Source: Planctomycetota bacterium
Lineage (GTDB): Bacteria; Planctomycetota; JAJSAM01; JAJVHW01
Direction of reading: 5' to 3'
Length of the DNA stretch: 64,000 bases
Assembly (NCBI GenBank): GCA_021776825.1
Contig: JAJFFG010000107.1
Coordinates: forward strand, 44,038-108,037
This document shows positions 27,504 to 37,077 of the stretch, piece by piece. A program made the position numbers and the translations under genes. The notes beneath the pieces were generated by a model. It searched no databases, was not told the DNA's origin, and saw nothing but the letters and a program-made list of their open reading frames with translations. How positions within the stretch are numbered: the stretch's first letter is position 1; every line of letters begins with the position of its first letter.

Positions 27504-28277
27504 CTACTTGCGCCGGTGCGGATCGCCAGCGTCTGCGTCAGTGTGCGACTTGGTAACGAGGTCTCTGAACCCAGATCTGACAACGGCTCGAGCCTCGTCG
27601 TAGTCAACCTCCCAGAGGCTGGCGAGGAGACCGAGTGCACGGGGAGCGTCCAGTGGGCTCAGTGTTCGTCCGTCCGACCCCTTCGCAAAGGGGCCATCAG
27701 TTTCAATCAGCACACGATCTCTCGGCATCCGCAGGATCGCCTGGCGGCCTCGTTTGGAGCGCAGCATCGGCTCACCGACGGAGAACCAGCATCCCATGTC
27801 GATCGCCCTGAGCAGCGCGCGCTGCGCACCGGAGAACCAGTGCAGAATGGTGTGACCAGCATCGGGGTGAGCAGCGAGAAGGTCGAGGACCTGCGTGGCC
27901 GCCCCTCGGCTGTGAACGCTCAGTATCCTTCCCGACTCACGTGCGCACGCGTCGAGGATGGCTTCGAACACATAGGTCTGATCGGGGATGTGATCACGAT
28001 GCTCACGCGAGCCGTCGAGCCCGACCTCACCAACGTAGGCGGTCTCCGGGAGTAGCTGCTCGAAGAGCGGGATCTCGTGTTTCCGTTCCGCGGCAAGCTC
28101 CGGGTGGAGACCCAGCCCAAGGCGGATGCGTCGAGAACCGTGCACGAGAGCCAGCGAGCCGTTCCACGCACTCGGAGTGGTCGTGACTCCGAGAACGTAG
28201 ATTCCCTGCGCCTCGCACTCGCGAATGAGCGTCCGAGGATCCTCGAATAGATCCAAGTGGCAGTGTAGATCCATCAT
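27504..28277 (-). CDS. qatD: TatD-family DNase, QatD
   Basis: MMDLHCHLDLFEDP, VGEVGLDG, HSRGA, HWFSG, LIETDGPF; last gene of the four-gene Qat operon; start overlaps qatC stop. Confidence 0.9.
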   Translation of the reverse strand: MMDLHCHLDLFEDPRTLIRECEAQGIYVLGVTTTPSAWNGSLALVHGSRRIRLGLGLHPELAAERKHEIPLFEQLLPETAYVGEVGLDGSREHRDHIPDQTYVFEAILDACARESGRILSVHSRGAATQVLDLLAAHPDAGHTILHWFSGAQRALLRAIDMGCWFSVGEPMLRSKRGRQAILRMPRDRVLIETDGPFAKGSDGRTLSPLDAPRALGLLASLWEVDYDEARAVVRSGFRDLVTKSHTDADAGDPHRRK

Positions 28278-29602
28278 CGAGCGAGTTCGTCCGCCAAGAG
28301 GGCCTCGACTTCTGCGAGACCGCGATCGATAACTCTGGCGTACGCTGGCAGGCGCGCGGAGTCCGGGAACGGGGCGGAGGCGCGCAGCCACTCGCGGGCA
28401 GTGCCGTCCCTCGCGCGCACGATTGCGGTGCGAAACGCCAAGACGTCGTCGTACGAGCGCTGGGTGTTGAGGTCCAGGAACTCATAGTTCGTCTTGTCCG
28501 CGATTTTCGCACTGCGGAAGGCCGCGCGCCGAATCAGACATGGGACACACCGACCGCACTGTTGATTGCGCCGCCCACTCTTCCCGCAAGAGACCGTCTC
28601 GTGCCCGCAACGTTCAACGACGACCCTCTTGAGGCACTCGTCCAGCATCTCGCCCTTCGTCATCTCGTCATAGGGATTCGAGAGTTCACAATGGACTCCC
28701 AGGCGAGGAAGGAGAGTGTTGAGTTTGTGTAGGAATGCCGGATGCGTGGTGCGCGTGCTGAGGCTTCCAACGCGACGTGGAGTCAGTGGCGGATTCAGAG
28801 CGATGAACCCGTTCTCAGGGACGATGAGATTGGGCACCGACTCGTTAGGCGAGCGGACCATCGCGGACGCAGCCAGCGCTCCCAGCGAGACAAAGAGCAG
28901 GGAGCGAGTCCGCATTGAACTCTCGCGGTCATTCCCGCGCACATCGGGATGGGACGGCCCAGCGTCAATCTGTATGTGGCGGAGATGTGGTGGGAGCTTG
29001 CCCAACTTCCCCGCAAGCGTTGTCTGAGCGCTCTGCTCCACGCGATATGCCTGGCTGATCAGCAAGGGCAACCGTCCTTGTGCTACCAAGTCGATCGCGC
29101 CGACGTAGCTATCCAGCCCTCCTGAGAACAGGCATGCGAGCCTCTCGCTCGGCTCCTGCGCACGATGCACGGCCGGCACCGTCAGCCCTCCTCGGCGGAA
29201 CTCGAACCGCCAGATATCGCCGCTGAGGAAGCCGAGAAGCCACTCAAGGTCGGGTGCCAGACTCTGCCAATCGGCCGGGTTGGCGAGCTCCGTGACAACG
29301 CGAAGCTGGCGCGTCCAGCCGTCGGCTGCGCCGCGACGCGGAATGAAGACGTCGGCGGCGGTCACCGACAGCGCGAACGCCAAGAAGTCCCAGGCTTCGG
29401 AGGTGGGCTGGATACTCAACCGACGCATCTCAGCGGCCACCTGCGCCCCGACGCCCCCGCAGTCGTCACTTGGGTTGCCGAACAGACACACCGCGAGGTC
29501 ATCGTCCGACGCAGCGGCACGCGCGCGCATCGGATTGGGGCTGCAGAACAGTGTCGGAGTCGTCACCGTGCTGAGGAGTTCACTGCTACTCGTAGGACCC
29601 AA
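28274..29602 (-). CDS. qatC: QueC-like PP-loop protein, QatC
   Basis: PP-loop LFSGGLDSYVGAIDL; C-terminal CGKSGRRNQQCGRCVPCLIRRAAF. Confidence 0.9.
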   Translation of the reverse strand: MGPTSSSELLSTVTTPTLFCSPNPMRARAAASDDDLAVCLFGNPSDDCGGVGAQVAAEMRRLSIQPTSEAWDFLAFALSVTAADVFIPRRGAADGWTRQLRVVTELANPADWQSLAPDLEWLLGFLSGDIWRFEFRRGGLTVPAVHRAQEPSERLACLFSGGLDSYVGAIDLVAQGRLPLLISQAYRVEQSAQTTLAGKLGKLPPHLRHIQIDAGPSHPDVRGNDRESSMRTRSLLFVSLGALAASAMVRSPNESVPNLIVPENGFIALNPPLTPRRVGSLSTRTTHPAFLHKLNTLLPRLGVHCELSNPYDEMTKGEMLDECLKRVVVERCGHETVSCGKSGRRNQQCGRCVPCLIRRAAFRSAKIADKTNYEFLDLNTQRSYDDVLAFRTAIVRARDGTAREWLRASAPFPDSARLPAYARVIDRGLAEVEALLADELAR

Positions 29603-30341
29603 ACTCGTCGATGACCTCTCGGAACACGTCCGTCAGTAGTCCCTCGAATCCCGCCGCATCCAGTTCTGACAAGTCCGTCCGCAGTCGCGTGCCCGCCACC
29701 ACATCGACGACACTTCTCACGTAGTCTCTCAGTTCATTCTCGGCTTCTACGCACCTGACGGGATCGTCCGACTTGACGAACGCATCTCCACTGTCCAAGT
29801 GGACGCGAATGACGATCTCCTCGGTGATGTAGCCCTGGAACAGTTCCGCTAACGTGTCTTCCGAAAGCACTCCCGCGTCGAACTCTTCGTACGACGCGAG
29901 ACACTGGGAGAGCGCATCAGACATTCCGTCACGGATTGCCTGCTCGTCCTGTGCGCCTCCGGCCGCGAGGACGTCAACGATGGCCTCGATGGCCTCGTCC
30001 ACGGATCCGCCGACCAGGCCCTCCAGATCGAGCGGTGGCTCAGTGTCCGGCTGACCTCCACCGGTGAGAAGGCCGAAGAGTGCGCCGCCAGCCTGCGCCG
30101 CGAGCCCGAACCGTCGCGCTGCGGTAGCACCTCCTCCGAGACTAGTCCTGCTGTAATGACTGAGCCCGGACCGCAAGAGAGCGCTGTCCCCAGAGCGCAC
30201 CCATTTCCCTAGATCCGTTCGAAACTGCCGGAATCTCTGTGGCGCAGGAGTGGGGCCAGGGCCGCCGCCGTCTACGTCTGCCCAGGGAGGAACGAGGGGG
30301 CTCGACGGCCCCGGCCCAGGATTCGAACTTGAGGTCCCCAA
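29586..30341 (-). CDS. qatB: QatB
   Basis: N-terminal MGTSSSNPGPGPSSPLVPPWADVDG, position between qatA and qatC, overlaps qatC start. Confidence 0.85.
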   Translation of the reverse strand: MGTSSSNPGPGPSSPLVPPWADVDGGGPGPTPAPQRFRQFRTDLGKWVRSGDSALLRSGLSHYSRTSLGGGATAARRFGLAAQAGGALFGLLTGGGQPDTEPPLDLEGLVGGSVDEAIEAIVDVLAAGGAQDEQAIRDGMSDALSQCLASYEEFDAGVLSEDTLAELFQGYITEEIVIRVHLDSGDAFVKSDDPVRCVEAENELRDYVRSVVDVVAGTRLRTDLSELDAAGFEGLLTDVFREVIDEFGSYE

Positions 30342-30349
30342 GACGTCCC

Positions 30350-32224
30350 CTATCTGGGCTTTCGGCCGGTTGACTTCCGGCCCCGCGCAGGTCGCGAGAC
30401 GGGTCCATCCTTCGCCTCGCCTAGCCGCATCAGCACGTCAGTCGCCCAGTCGCCTGCGCAGTTCCTGAGCAGAGGAAGAATCCACTTCCCGACGTCTTCT
30501 GGGGGGAGAGTCTCCAGGAAACCGCGAAGGTCACCCTCTATCTCCGGCGTCTCGGCCACGAGAATCAACGCGCCGTTGAACCCCGGCACCGGCCTGGCCC
30601 AGGTTGTGACCTTCCGAAGCTCAGAGATCAGTCCCTGTAGAACCGCCCGTCGCTCGCTCGGCGAGAGGGCCGCCACGGCGTTCTTCGCAGCGACGGATCG
30701 AATCGATTGGACGCTCCTGAGCGCCGTCAGAGCCTGGACCGCTTCGTACGACAGCTCGCCAGGTGGCGTGGAGAGAGGCACGTTCTCGCGACTGAGGTAG
30801 ACGGCGCTCCGTAGGTCCCGACCCGCGAGCGCAGGTTCGAGACCGACCCAGAGTCGGATGAATGAGTCGTGCCGTTTCCACTCTGGTGGGCAGAGTTCCC
30901 CCCAGTTGTCCTCGCCTACCGCAGCCTCAAGATCTGTGATCAGTGCAGGCGTGCCATCCGGATCATCGACGACAAGCTTGATGAGGAACGCGTACGAGTC
31001 TTCGTCAGTTCCTCGCTCAAGAACCGCGAGCTTGGCGAGTACCTCCTCGTCCACGGGGATCCCCCGCCGACGAGCGAGTCCGAGTCGCATCTGCAGGCTG
31101 TTGAGCAGCCGTTTCACAATCCGTGGATTGCCGAGGATGTTGGGCGCTGTGGCCAGCACCGGAGCCAGTCGCTCTGCTAGCGCCAGGTGCTGGTTCAACT
31201 CGGCAGCAGCCGAGGGCACGCAGCTCAGGACGTCCTCGGCGGAGACCGGCTCCTCGTGCCACGCGGATCGTAGGTTCTTCATCAGTAACTCGCGGGCGGC
31301 CTCGAACTGCCCCTGGTCAAGATCCTCCAAACTGAGGAACAAGAGGAACATGTAGGCCCGCACCTCTTTGTGCCCGAGCCGAGGTGCCCTCATCGGGATC
31401 TGGATCAGCTTGTCCAAGTAGTCCCGGACGTGGCGATCGCTCAGCCCGTCATAGTGTTTGGCGACAGCGTGGCGAATGACCGCCTCGTCGGCCGCTACGA
31501 CGAAGGCGGTGCTGGGGAGGAAGAGGAACAGGCGTATTGCTTCTAAGGTCTCGATCGTCGCCGCCGGAAGGCACCGGTCGAGGTTGTCCACGAAGACGAC
31601 GATCGTCTTGTCGAGTCCCTCGACCACCTCCTGAAACTCGCGTCGGAAGGCTCGGATCTCGGTTGGTGGGGTCTGCACCGGGCGCATGAGCCGTCCCGGT
31701 TCGGCGGCGTCGTTGATCGCTGCACCGATGGACGCAGAGTCCTCGAGTCCTGGCGTCCCGCTCGCGAAGTTCACAGCGCCCTGCAGCCCACGCCCGAGGA
31801 CTCCACCCGTCGGTACACCGAACGCTAGACTGGCCCCAATATCTGCCGCGGCACCGAGCAGACGCAGGCAGTTGACGCGTTTCAACAGCCCGCCAGCCTT
31901 CTCAACCAGTGACTCGTTGTCGCTCGCGGCCTCCGCCAGGTGACGCGCAATCTCCTCGAGCAGCGCCGCGCGCGCGTCGTCGTACCCCTGAAACAGCCAT
32001 GCGTCGAATCGCACGACCAAGTAGCTGGAGCCATCCCCCGCGGCGGCCTTCGCTTCCAGTTCGCGATCTATGAGGCGAAGGAGTGTGGACTTCCCGGATC
32101 CCCAGCCCCCGAAGACCCCTAAGGAGAGCGGCAGCATGTTTGGTCTACCGATGAGGTCGACAGCAAGTTCTGCGAGCTCGCTGAAGTTGAGGTAGTCCTG
32201 CTCGTTCTCCACGTCCTGCCACAT
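30350..32224 (-). CDS. qatA: KAP-family P-loop ATPase, QatA
   Basis: MWQDVENEQDYLNFSELAELAVDLI, Walker A FGGWGSGKSTLLRLI, VRFDAWLFQGYD, VVFVDNLDRCLP. Confidence 0.9.
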   Translation of the reverse strand: MWQDVENEQDYLNFSELAELAVDLIGRPNMLPLSLGVFGGWGSGKSTLLRLIDRELEAKAAAGDGSSYLVVRFDAWLFQGYDDARAALLEEIARHLAEAASDNESLVEKAGGLLKRVNCLRLLGAAADIGASLAFGVPTGGVLGRGLQGAVNFASGTPGLEDSASIGAAINDAAEPGRLMRPVQTPPTEIRAFRREFQEVVEGLDKTIVVFVDNLDRCLPAATIETLEAIRLFLFLPSTAFVVAADEAVIRHAVAKHYDGLSDRHVRDYLDKLIQIPMRAPRLGHKEVRAYMFLLFLSLEDLDQGQFEAARELLMKNLRSAWHEEPVSAEDVLSCVPSAAAELNQHLALAERLAPVLATAPNILGNPRIVKRLLNSLQMRLGLARRRGIPVDEEVLAKLAVLERGTDEDSYAFLIKLVVDDPDGTPALITDLEAAVGEDNWGELCPPEWKRHDSFIRLWVGLEPALAGRDLRSAVYLSRENVPLSTPPGELSYEAVQALTALRSVQSIRSVAAKNAVAALSPSERRAVLQGLISELRKVTTWARPVPGFNGALILVAETPEIEGDLRGFLETLPPEDVGKWILPLLRNCAGDWATDVLMRLGEAKDGPVSRPARGRKSTGRKPR

Positions 32225-32670
32225 GCGCGCCGACGCTACCAGAGCGGGTGCCGAAAGCGTGCGCTCGCGGAGGTGCCACTGAGCGCACGCAGCCAGAGTG
32301 GCCCCACCCCAGGAAGAGCGAAGTGGCTCCTCGCCGTCTCGAATGGCTGGCCGCGTGATCGGTCCGGCCACCTAGCCACGCTGCGTGGATTGAGACCAGT
32401 GCTCTGTTCGAGGCGGCGTTGGCCACTGGTGAATCCGGAGACCGGTCGATTCTCCCCCGGTGCGTGGATGTTCGCCCCTGCGCGGCAGTGGTGCGTGACC
32501 CCGCAGCGGCCGGTCTCGCCCCAAGGAACCCGCGCCGCCTACGGACCGATCGGAAACGCGACCGGTCGCGCGATCTCGCGCATTCGGTTAGGCACGTTCC
32601 GGCGGCGGACACCCACCGCTGCTACGTCAGCTCAGCCAGGACGGACCTTGGAGACACCCCACGCGGGCGC

Positions 32671-32833
32671 ACCGACGTCCCCGACACACTCGACGGTGTG
32701 CGTGGTTGATTCGGCAACGGATACCGCGTCCGTTGAGCCGGGGAAGGCGCGCGTAACCGGGGTTGTTCGTAGTGAACCGCAGTTGCTCAACGACTACTTC
32801 GCTACGCGCAGACTGGTTCGCGCTTGGGAGTTG
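32671..32833 (+). repeat. degenerate direct repeat, copy B (right of the Qat operon)
   Basis: Same length (163 bp) and orientation as copy A, no net gap. Confidence 0.7.
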
Positions 32834-33143
32834 ATCCGCGCGCGCCGCTTCGGAGCGACGGTGCATTCGACCGGTCGAGGGCGCGTCCTCTGCAGGGGGA
32901 CTCGCAACGCCGTCAAACTCCACGGACGACACCTTCGATGGCGGTGGTGCACGTCGCCGTGTCCTCTCGGCATCGGAGTGGTGTCGAGAGCGAGAACTCA
33001 CGTCGCTCGACGACGCGACCGCAGGATTCTGGTGGCCATCGCGTGCGCGGATCCGGATACCGCCGTGGATACCTCCGCTGGTCGCCCGAGGGGGCTTTCG
33101 GGGCCCTCTGGGGCCGCCTGTAGGCTCCGATGTACCCCTCTGA

Positions 33144-33193
33144 CCGCCCTGAAAATGCCGGGGTCGGCGGTTCAAGTCCGCCCCTGCCCACCA
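33144..33193 (+). tRNA. 3'-half tRNA remnant (tRNA-Phe(GAA)-like anticodon loop, T-arm, acceptor strand, CCA); candidate attachment site
   Basis: ctgaaaa anticodon-loop-like sequence, 5-nt variable loop gggtc, perfect T-arm ggcgg-ttcaagt-ccgcc, cctgccc-a-cca; the 5' half does not fold (no ggGCAGG acceptor partner, degenerate anticodon stem). Confidence 0.6.
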
Positions 33194-33245
33194 GAGTGGA
33201 ACGTCCGCTGTCACGGGCCCCGTGGATCCCACGCAGTCGCACCGA
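33189..33245 (+). repeat. short degenerate direct repeat, copy 1, starting at the tRNA CCA end
   Basis: caccagagtggaacgt...ccgtggatccc; matches 33519-33575 at 330 bp offset. Confidence 0.5.
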
Positions 33246-33518
33246 CGCACCCTGCGGACTTGAACGGCGCCGCGATGCGCATCGGATGCCGAGGGACGTT
33301 AACGGCGGCGACGCCGAGCGACCGAGTGCGTGGCCACATCCGAGGCTTGGCCGCGACGGCAACCCGGTTGCCTCCGGGGGCGCGGGTATCCGTGGGACGA
33401 GGTCGGGCCGCTCTGGCGCGCCTCCTCAGCGTCCTCACTCGCTGGCGCTCGCTCGGTGCAAGTCCGCATCCTCGGGAGTTCGCGCGGGCGGCGTGTGGCC
33501 AGTGGACCGGCGTCTCTC

Positions 33519-33575
33519 TTCACCAGAATGGAACGTTAGCGGCGCGGCGCTCCGTGGATCCCGCGGGTCGCGCCG
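33519..33575 (+). repeat. short degenerate direct repeat, copy 2
   Basis: caccagaatggaacgt...ccgtggatccc. Confidence 0.5.
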
Positions 33576-33664
33576 CCTGTCGCGGGTGTCGCGCATACTG
33601 GGCGTTGCCGTGCGGCCGGGCCGTGCGGTGCGGGCGAGGGAACCCGGCGCGATCGAGTGGGGCC

Positions 33665-35770
33665 ATGCGAGACCGAGCTCTTCAACTCCTGCGGACGGCC
33701 CTCGGTCGAGACGATGCCGTCTTTCGACCCGGACAGTTCGAGGCCATCGAGGCCCTACTCGAGCGCCGCCGCATGCTGGTGGTCCAGCGCACCGGCTGGG
33801 GCAAGAGCATGGTGTACTTCCTCGCCACGCGGCTCCTGCGCGAGCGCGGCGGCGGAGTGACGCTGCTGATCTCGCCGCTGCTCGCGCTGATGCGCAACCA
33901 ACTGCTCGCTGCGAAGCGGATCGGCGTGCGGGCCGAGACGATCAACAGCTCCAACACCGAGCGCTGGGACGCGATCGAGGCCGACCTAGCGGAGGGGAGC
34001 ATCGATGTCCTCCTCGTGTCGCCGGAGCGTCTCGCCAACGATGCGTTCCGCGAGAACGTGCTGGCGCGGATCGCCGCGCGCGTCGGGCTGTTCGTGATGG
34101 ACGAGGCGCACTGCATCTCGGACTGGGGTCATGACTTCCGCCCGGACTATCGGCGGATCGTGCGCGTGCTGCAGGCGCTGCCGGCGAACGTGCCGGTGCT
34201 CGCGACGACGGCCACGGCGAACGACCGCGTCGTCGGCGATGTCATGAGTCAGCTCGGAGACGACATCGCTCTCGAGCGGGGGCCGCTCGCACGCGCCGGT
34301 CTGCGGCTCCAAACCATCGAAATGGCGAGCCCCGCGGCCCGCATGGCGTGGCTCGTCGAACGCATCCCGTCGCTGCCGTCGTCGGGCATCGTCTACACGC
34401 TCACGATCCGGGACGCCGAACGCGTGGCGGACTGGCTCCGCCAGAACGACATCAGCGCCGAGGCGTATCACGCCGGTGTCGGCAGGGCGGCCGACGGCCG
34501 CTCGCGTCGCGAACTGCTCGAGGAGCGTCTGCTCGCGAACGAGGTGAAGGTGCTCGTCGCCACCGTTGCGCTCGGCATGGGGTTCGACAAGCCGGACCTC
34601 GGGTTCGTGATCCACTTCCAGCGACCGTCGTCGGTCGTGCACTACTACCAACAGGTCGGTCGTGCCGGACGCGCCATCGACCGGGCGTACGGCGTGCTGT
34701 TGCACGGCGAGGAGGACGACCGCATCGCGGACTACTTCATCCGCAGCGCGTTCCCCCCGCAGCAGCACGTCGAGGTGGTGCTGGACGTGTTGGAGCGGAC
34801 CGACGGAGGTCTCTCCATTCGCGAGCTCGAACGCGTGCTCAACCTGCGCCACGGCGAACTCTCGCACGTGTTGAAGTTCCTGTCGGTCGAGTCACCGGCT
34901 CCGGTCACGAAGCTCGGCACGAAGTGGAACGCGACGGCGGCGGCGCGTTCGTATCGGATCGACCAGGAGACCGTGGACGCCATCACCGCAACGCGTCGTT
35001 CGGAGCAGGCTGAGATGCGCGCGTACATGACGCACGACGGCTGCCTGATGGAGTTCCTCGGTCGCGCGCTCGATGATCCGGTCGCGGGGCCGTGCGGTGC
35101 GTGCGCGGGATGCCTCGGCGGGCCGGTCCTGCCGCTCGAGTTCGGGCGGGATCTTGCCAACCGTGCGGCGATCGCGCTGCGGCGTAGTCACCAGCCGCTC
35201 TCGCCGCGCGCACTGTGGCCGAGCGGTGGCGCACTCCCGACGTACGGCTTCGAGGGTCGGATCGCCGTGGGTCTGCGCGCGGAGGAGGGCCGGGCGCTCT
35301 GTCTGTGGCGCGATGCTGGCTGGGGCGAGACGGTCGCGGCTGGGAAGGTCGAGCTCCGCCGCTTCGACGACGCGCTTGTCGACGCGTGCGTCGAGATGCT
35401 CGCATCATGGAGGCCCGAGCCGTCGCCGCTCTGGGTGTCCTGCGTCCCGTCACGGCGGCACCCGACGTTGGTATCGGACTTCGCACAGCGACTCGCCGCC
35501 GCTCTTGGACTGCCGTTCGCGGCGGGACTCCGGCGCGTGCGCGATGGGGCCCAGCAGAGGGAGATGTGCAACAGCTTCCAGCAGGCGCACAACCTCGACG
35601 GGGCGTTCGCGGTCGATCCCGAAGGTATGCTGGGCGGAGCGTGCCTGCTGGTCGATGACGTCGTCGATTCGCGCTGGACGCTCACCGTGACGGCCGCGCT
35701 GTTGCGACAGTCGGGGTGCCCCGCCGTGTTCCCCCTCGCTCTGGCCCTGAACTCCCCCCGGATGGACTGA
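33665..35770 (+). CDS. RecQ-type ATP-dependent helicase with C-terminal phosphoribosyltransferase-like domain
   Basis: QRTGWGKSMVYFLA, LFVMDEAHCISDWGHDFRPDYRRI, LATTATAND, QQVGRAGRAIDRAYG; Zn cluster CGACAGC; C-terminal ACLLVDDVVDSRWTLTVTAALLRQSGC (PRPP-loop-like). Confidence 0.88.
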   Translation: MRDRALQLLRTALGRDDAVFRPGQFEAIEALLERRRMLVVQRTGWGKSMVYFLATRLLRERGGGVTLLISPLLALMRNQLLAAKRIGVRAETINSSNTERWDAIEADLAEGSIDVLLVSPERLANDAFRENVLARIAARVGLFVMDEAHCISDWGHDFRPDYRRIVRVLQALPANVPVLATTATANDRVVGDVMSQLGDDIALERGPLARAGLRLQTIEMASPAARMAWLVERIPSLPSSGIVYTLTIRDAERVADWLRQNDISAEAYHAGVGRAADGRSRRELLEERLLANEVKVLVATVALGMGFDKPDLGFVIHFQRPSSVVHYYQQVGRAGRAIDRAYGVLLHGEEDDRIADYFIRSAFPPQQHVEVVLDVLERTDGGLSIRELERVLNLRHGELSHVLKFLSVESPAPVTKLGTKWNATAAARSYRIDQETVDAITATRRSEQAEMRAYMTHDGCLMEFLGRALDDPVAGPCGACAGCLGGPVLPLEFGRDLANRAAIALRRSHQPLSPRALWPSGGALPTYGFEGRIAVGLRAEEGRALCLWRDAGWGETVAAGKVELRRFDDALVDACVEMLASWRPEPSPLWVSCVPSRRHPTLVSDFAQRLAAALGLPFAAGLRRVRDGAQQREMCNSFQQAHNLDGAFAVDPEGMLGGACLLVDDVVDSRWTLTVTAALLRQSGCPAVFPLALALNSPRMD

Positions 35771-35787
35771 CCGAAACCGTGACGACG

Positions 35788-37077
35788 ATGACCGAGGATG
35801 CCAAGGCGATCGTCCTGCTCTGCGGGCGACTCGGCGATCGGGGCAACGCCAGCCCGCTCGGTCAGTCGGAGTACGCTCGGGTCGTCAACTGGCTGCGCGC
35901 CGAAGGACTCCGCCCCGCGGATCTGCTCCAACAGGGTCTTGCGGATCGCGCAGCAGCAGGTGCCGGGCTAGCGGCTGAGCGGCTCGACTCGCTCCTCACG
36001 CGCGGCGTGCAGCTCGGCTTCGCGGTCGAGCGCTGGGAGCAGAGCGGACTGTGGGTACTGGGTCGGAGCGATCCGGACTACCCGGCGCGCCTGAAGTCGC
36101 ATCTGCGCGAGCGGGCGCCGCCGATCCTCTACGGCGCGGGCGATCGCACGCTGCTCGCGGGGGGCGGCCTCGCCATCGTCGGCTCTCGCGATGTCGACGA
36201 CGCCGGCCAGCGGTGCGCCGAGCAGGTCGCGGCGTGGTGCGCACGGCACGGGATGAACGTCGTGTCGGGCGGGGCCCGCGGCGTGGATCGGCACGCGATC
36301 ACGTCGGCGCTGGACGCCGGCGGAGCGGTCATCGGCGTCCTCGCGGACAGTCTGTTGCGACAGAGCGTCGCCCGTGATGCGCGTGACGCGATCGCCGACA
36401 GCCGGCTCCTGCTGCTCTCGATGGTGCCCCCCGAAGCGCCCTTCTCCGTGGGCAGCGCGATGGGGCGCAACAAGCTGATCTACGCAATGGCCGACCACGC
36501 GCTCGTGGTGTCGTCCGCCGACGGCAAGGGCGGCACGTGGACCGGTGCCAACGAGGAACTAGAGCGCGAGGGCGGTCGCACCGTGTTCGTGCGGATCGAC
36601 GACTCCGCTCCGCCCGGCAATCGCGCCCTCCTCGGCCGCCGCGCGGTCGCGTTCCCCGGCTGGACAGCGGACGCCGATCCGCGCGCGGTCCTCTCGTCCG
36701 GTTCCGACGCTCCTGCCTCGACGGTACGGACGCATCAGCGCGGACTCTTCGACGACCCGCCGATGCCGAGCGATCCGCCGGAGTCCGTTCGCGAGGAGGC
36801 GCCGGCGCCTCGGCCGGCGTCTCTGCCCGCATCTCCGCAGGCATCTCCGCAGGGGGCGTCGCGCGAATCGCCGGCGCCGATCGCGGTGCCGAGCGTCTAC
36901 GACGCTGTCCTGCCGCTGATCCTGGCCGCCCTCGACGAGGCCGTCACGGCCGACGAGCTGGCGAGCCGGCTCGACGTCGGCAAGACGCAACTCCTCGCCT
37001 GGCTGCGCCGGGCCGTCGACGAACGCCGCGTGCGGAAGCTCGATCGCCCGGCCCGCTTCATTCGCCGCGGCCGCTAG
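35788..37077 (+). CDS. DprA/Smf-like protein with C-terminal winged-helix-like domain
   Basis: LAIVGSRDVDDAGQRCAEQVAAWCARHGMNVVSGGARGVDRHAITSALDAGGAVIGVLADSL; C-terminal DEAVTADELASRLDVGKTQLLAWLRRAVDERRVRKL; 17 bp after the recQ-like stop. Confidence 0.85.
   Translation: MTEDAKAIVLLCGRLGDRGNASPLGQSEYARVVNWLRAEGLRPADLLQQGLADRAAAGAGLAAERLDSLLTRGVQLGFAVERWEQSGLWVLGRSDPDYPARLKSHLRERAPPILYGAGDRTLLAGGGLAIVGSRDVDDAGQRCAEQVAAWCARHGMNVVSGGARGVDRHAITSALDAGGAVIGVLADSLLRQSVARDARDAIADSRLLLLSMVPPEAPFSVGSAMGRNKLIYAMADHALVVSSADGKGGTWTGANEELEREGGRTVFVRIDDSAPPGNRALLGRRAVAFPGWTADADPRAVLSSGSDAPASTVRTHQRGLFDDPPMPSDPPESVREEAPAPRPASLPASPQASPQGASRESPAPIAVPSVYDAVLPLILAALDEAVTADELASRLDVGKTQLLAWLRRAVDERRVRKLDRPARFIRRGR

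Noticed and set aside
30305-30335. tRNA T-loop-like sequence (GTTCGAATCC on the minus strand)
   Set aside because: Falls in the N-terminal coding sequence of QatB (SSSNPGPGP) and the T-stem does not pair well.
32913-33362. Minus-strand ORF with 'LVGRGGLEPPTPAFSGR'
   Set aside because: Well-known spurious peptide produced by translating the antisense of a tRNA 3' end; explained by the tRNA remnant.
32273-33664. N-terminal 464 residues of the long ORF containing the RecQ gene
   Set aside because: Upstream part is in-frame readthrough of non-coding, repeat- and tRNA-fragment-bearing DNA; RecQ homology begins at ATG 33665.
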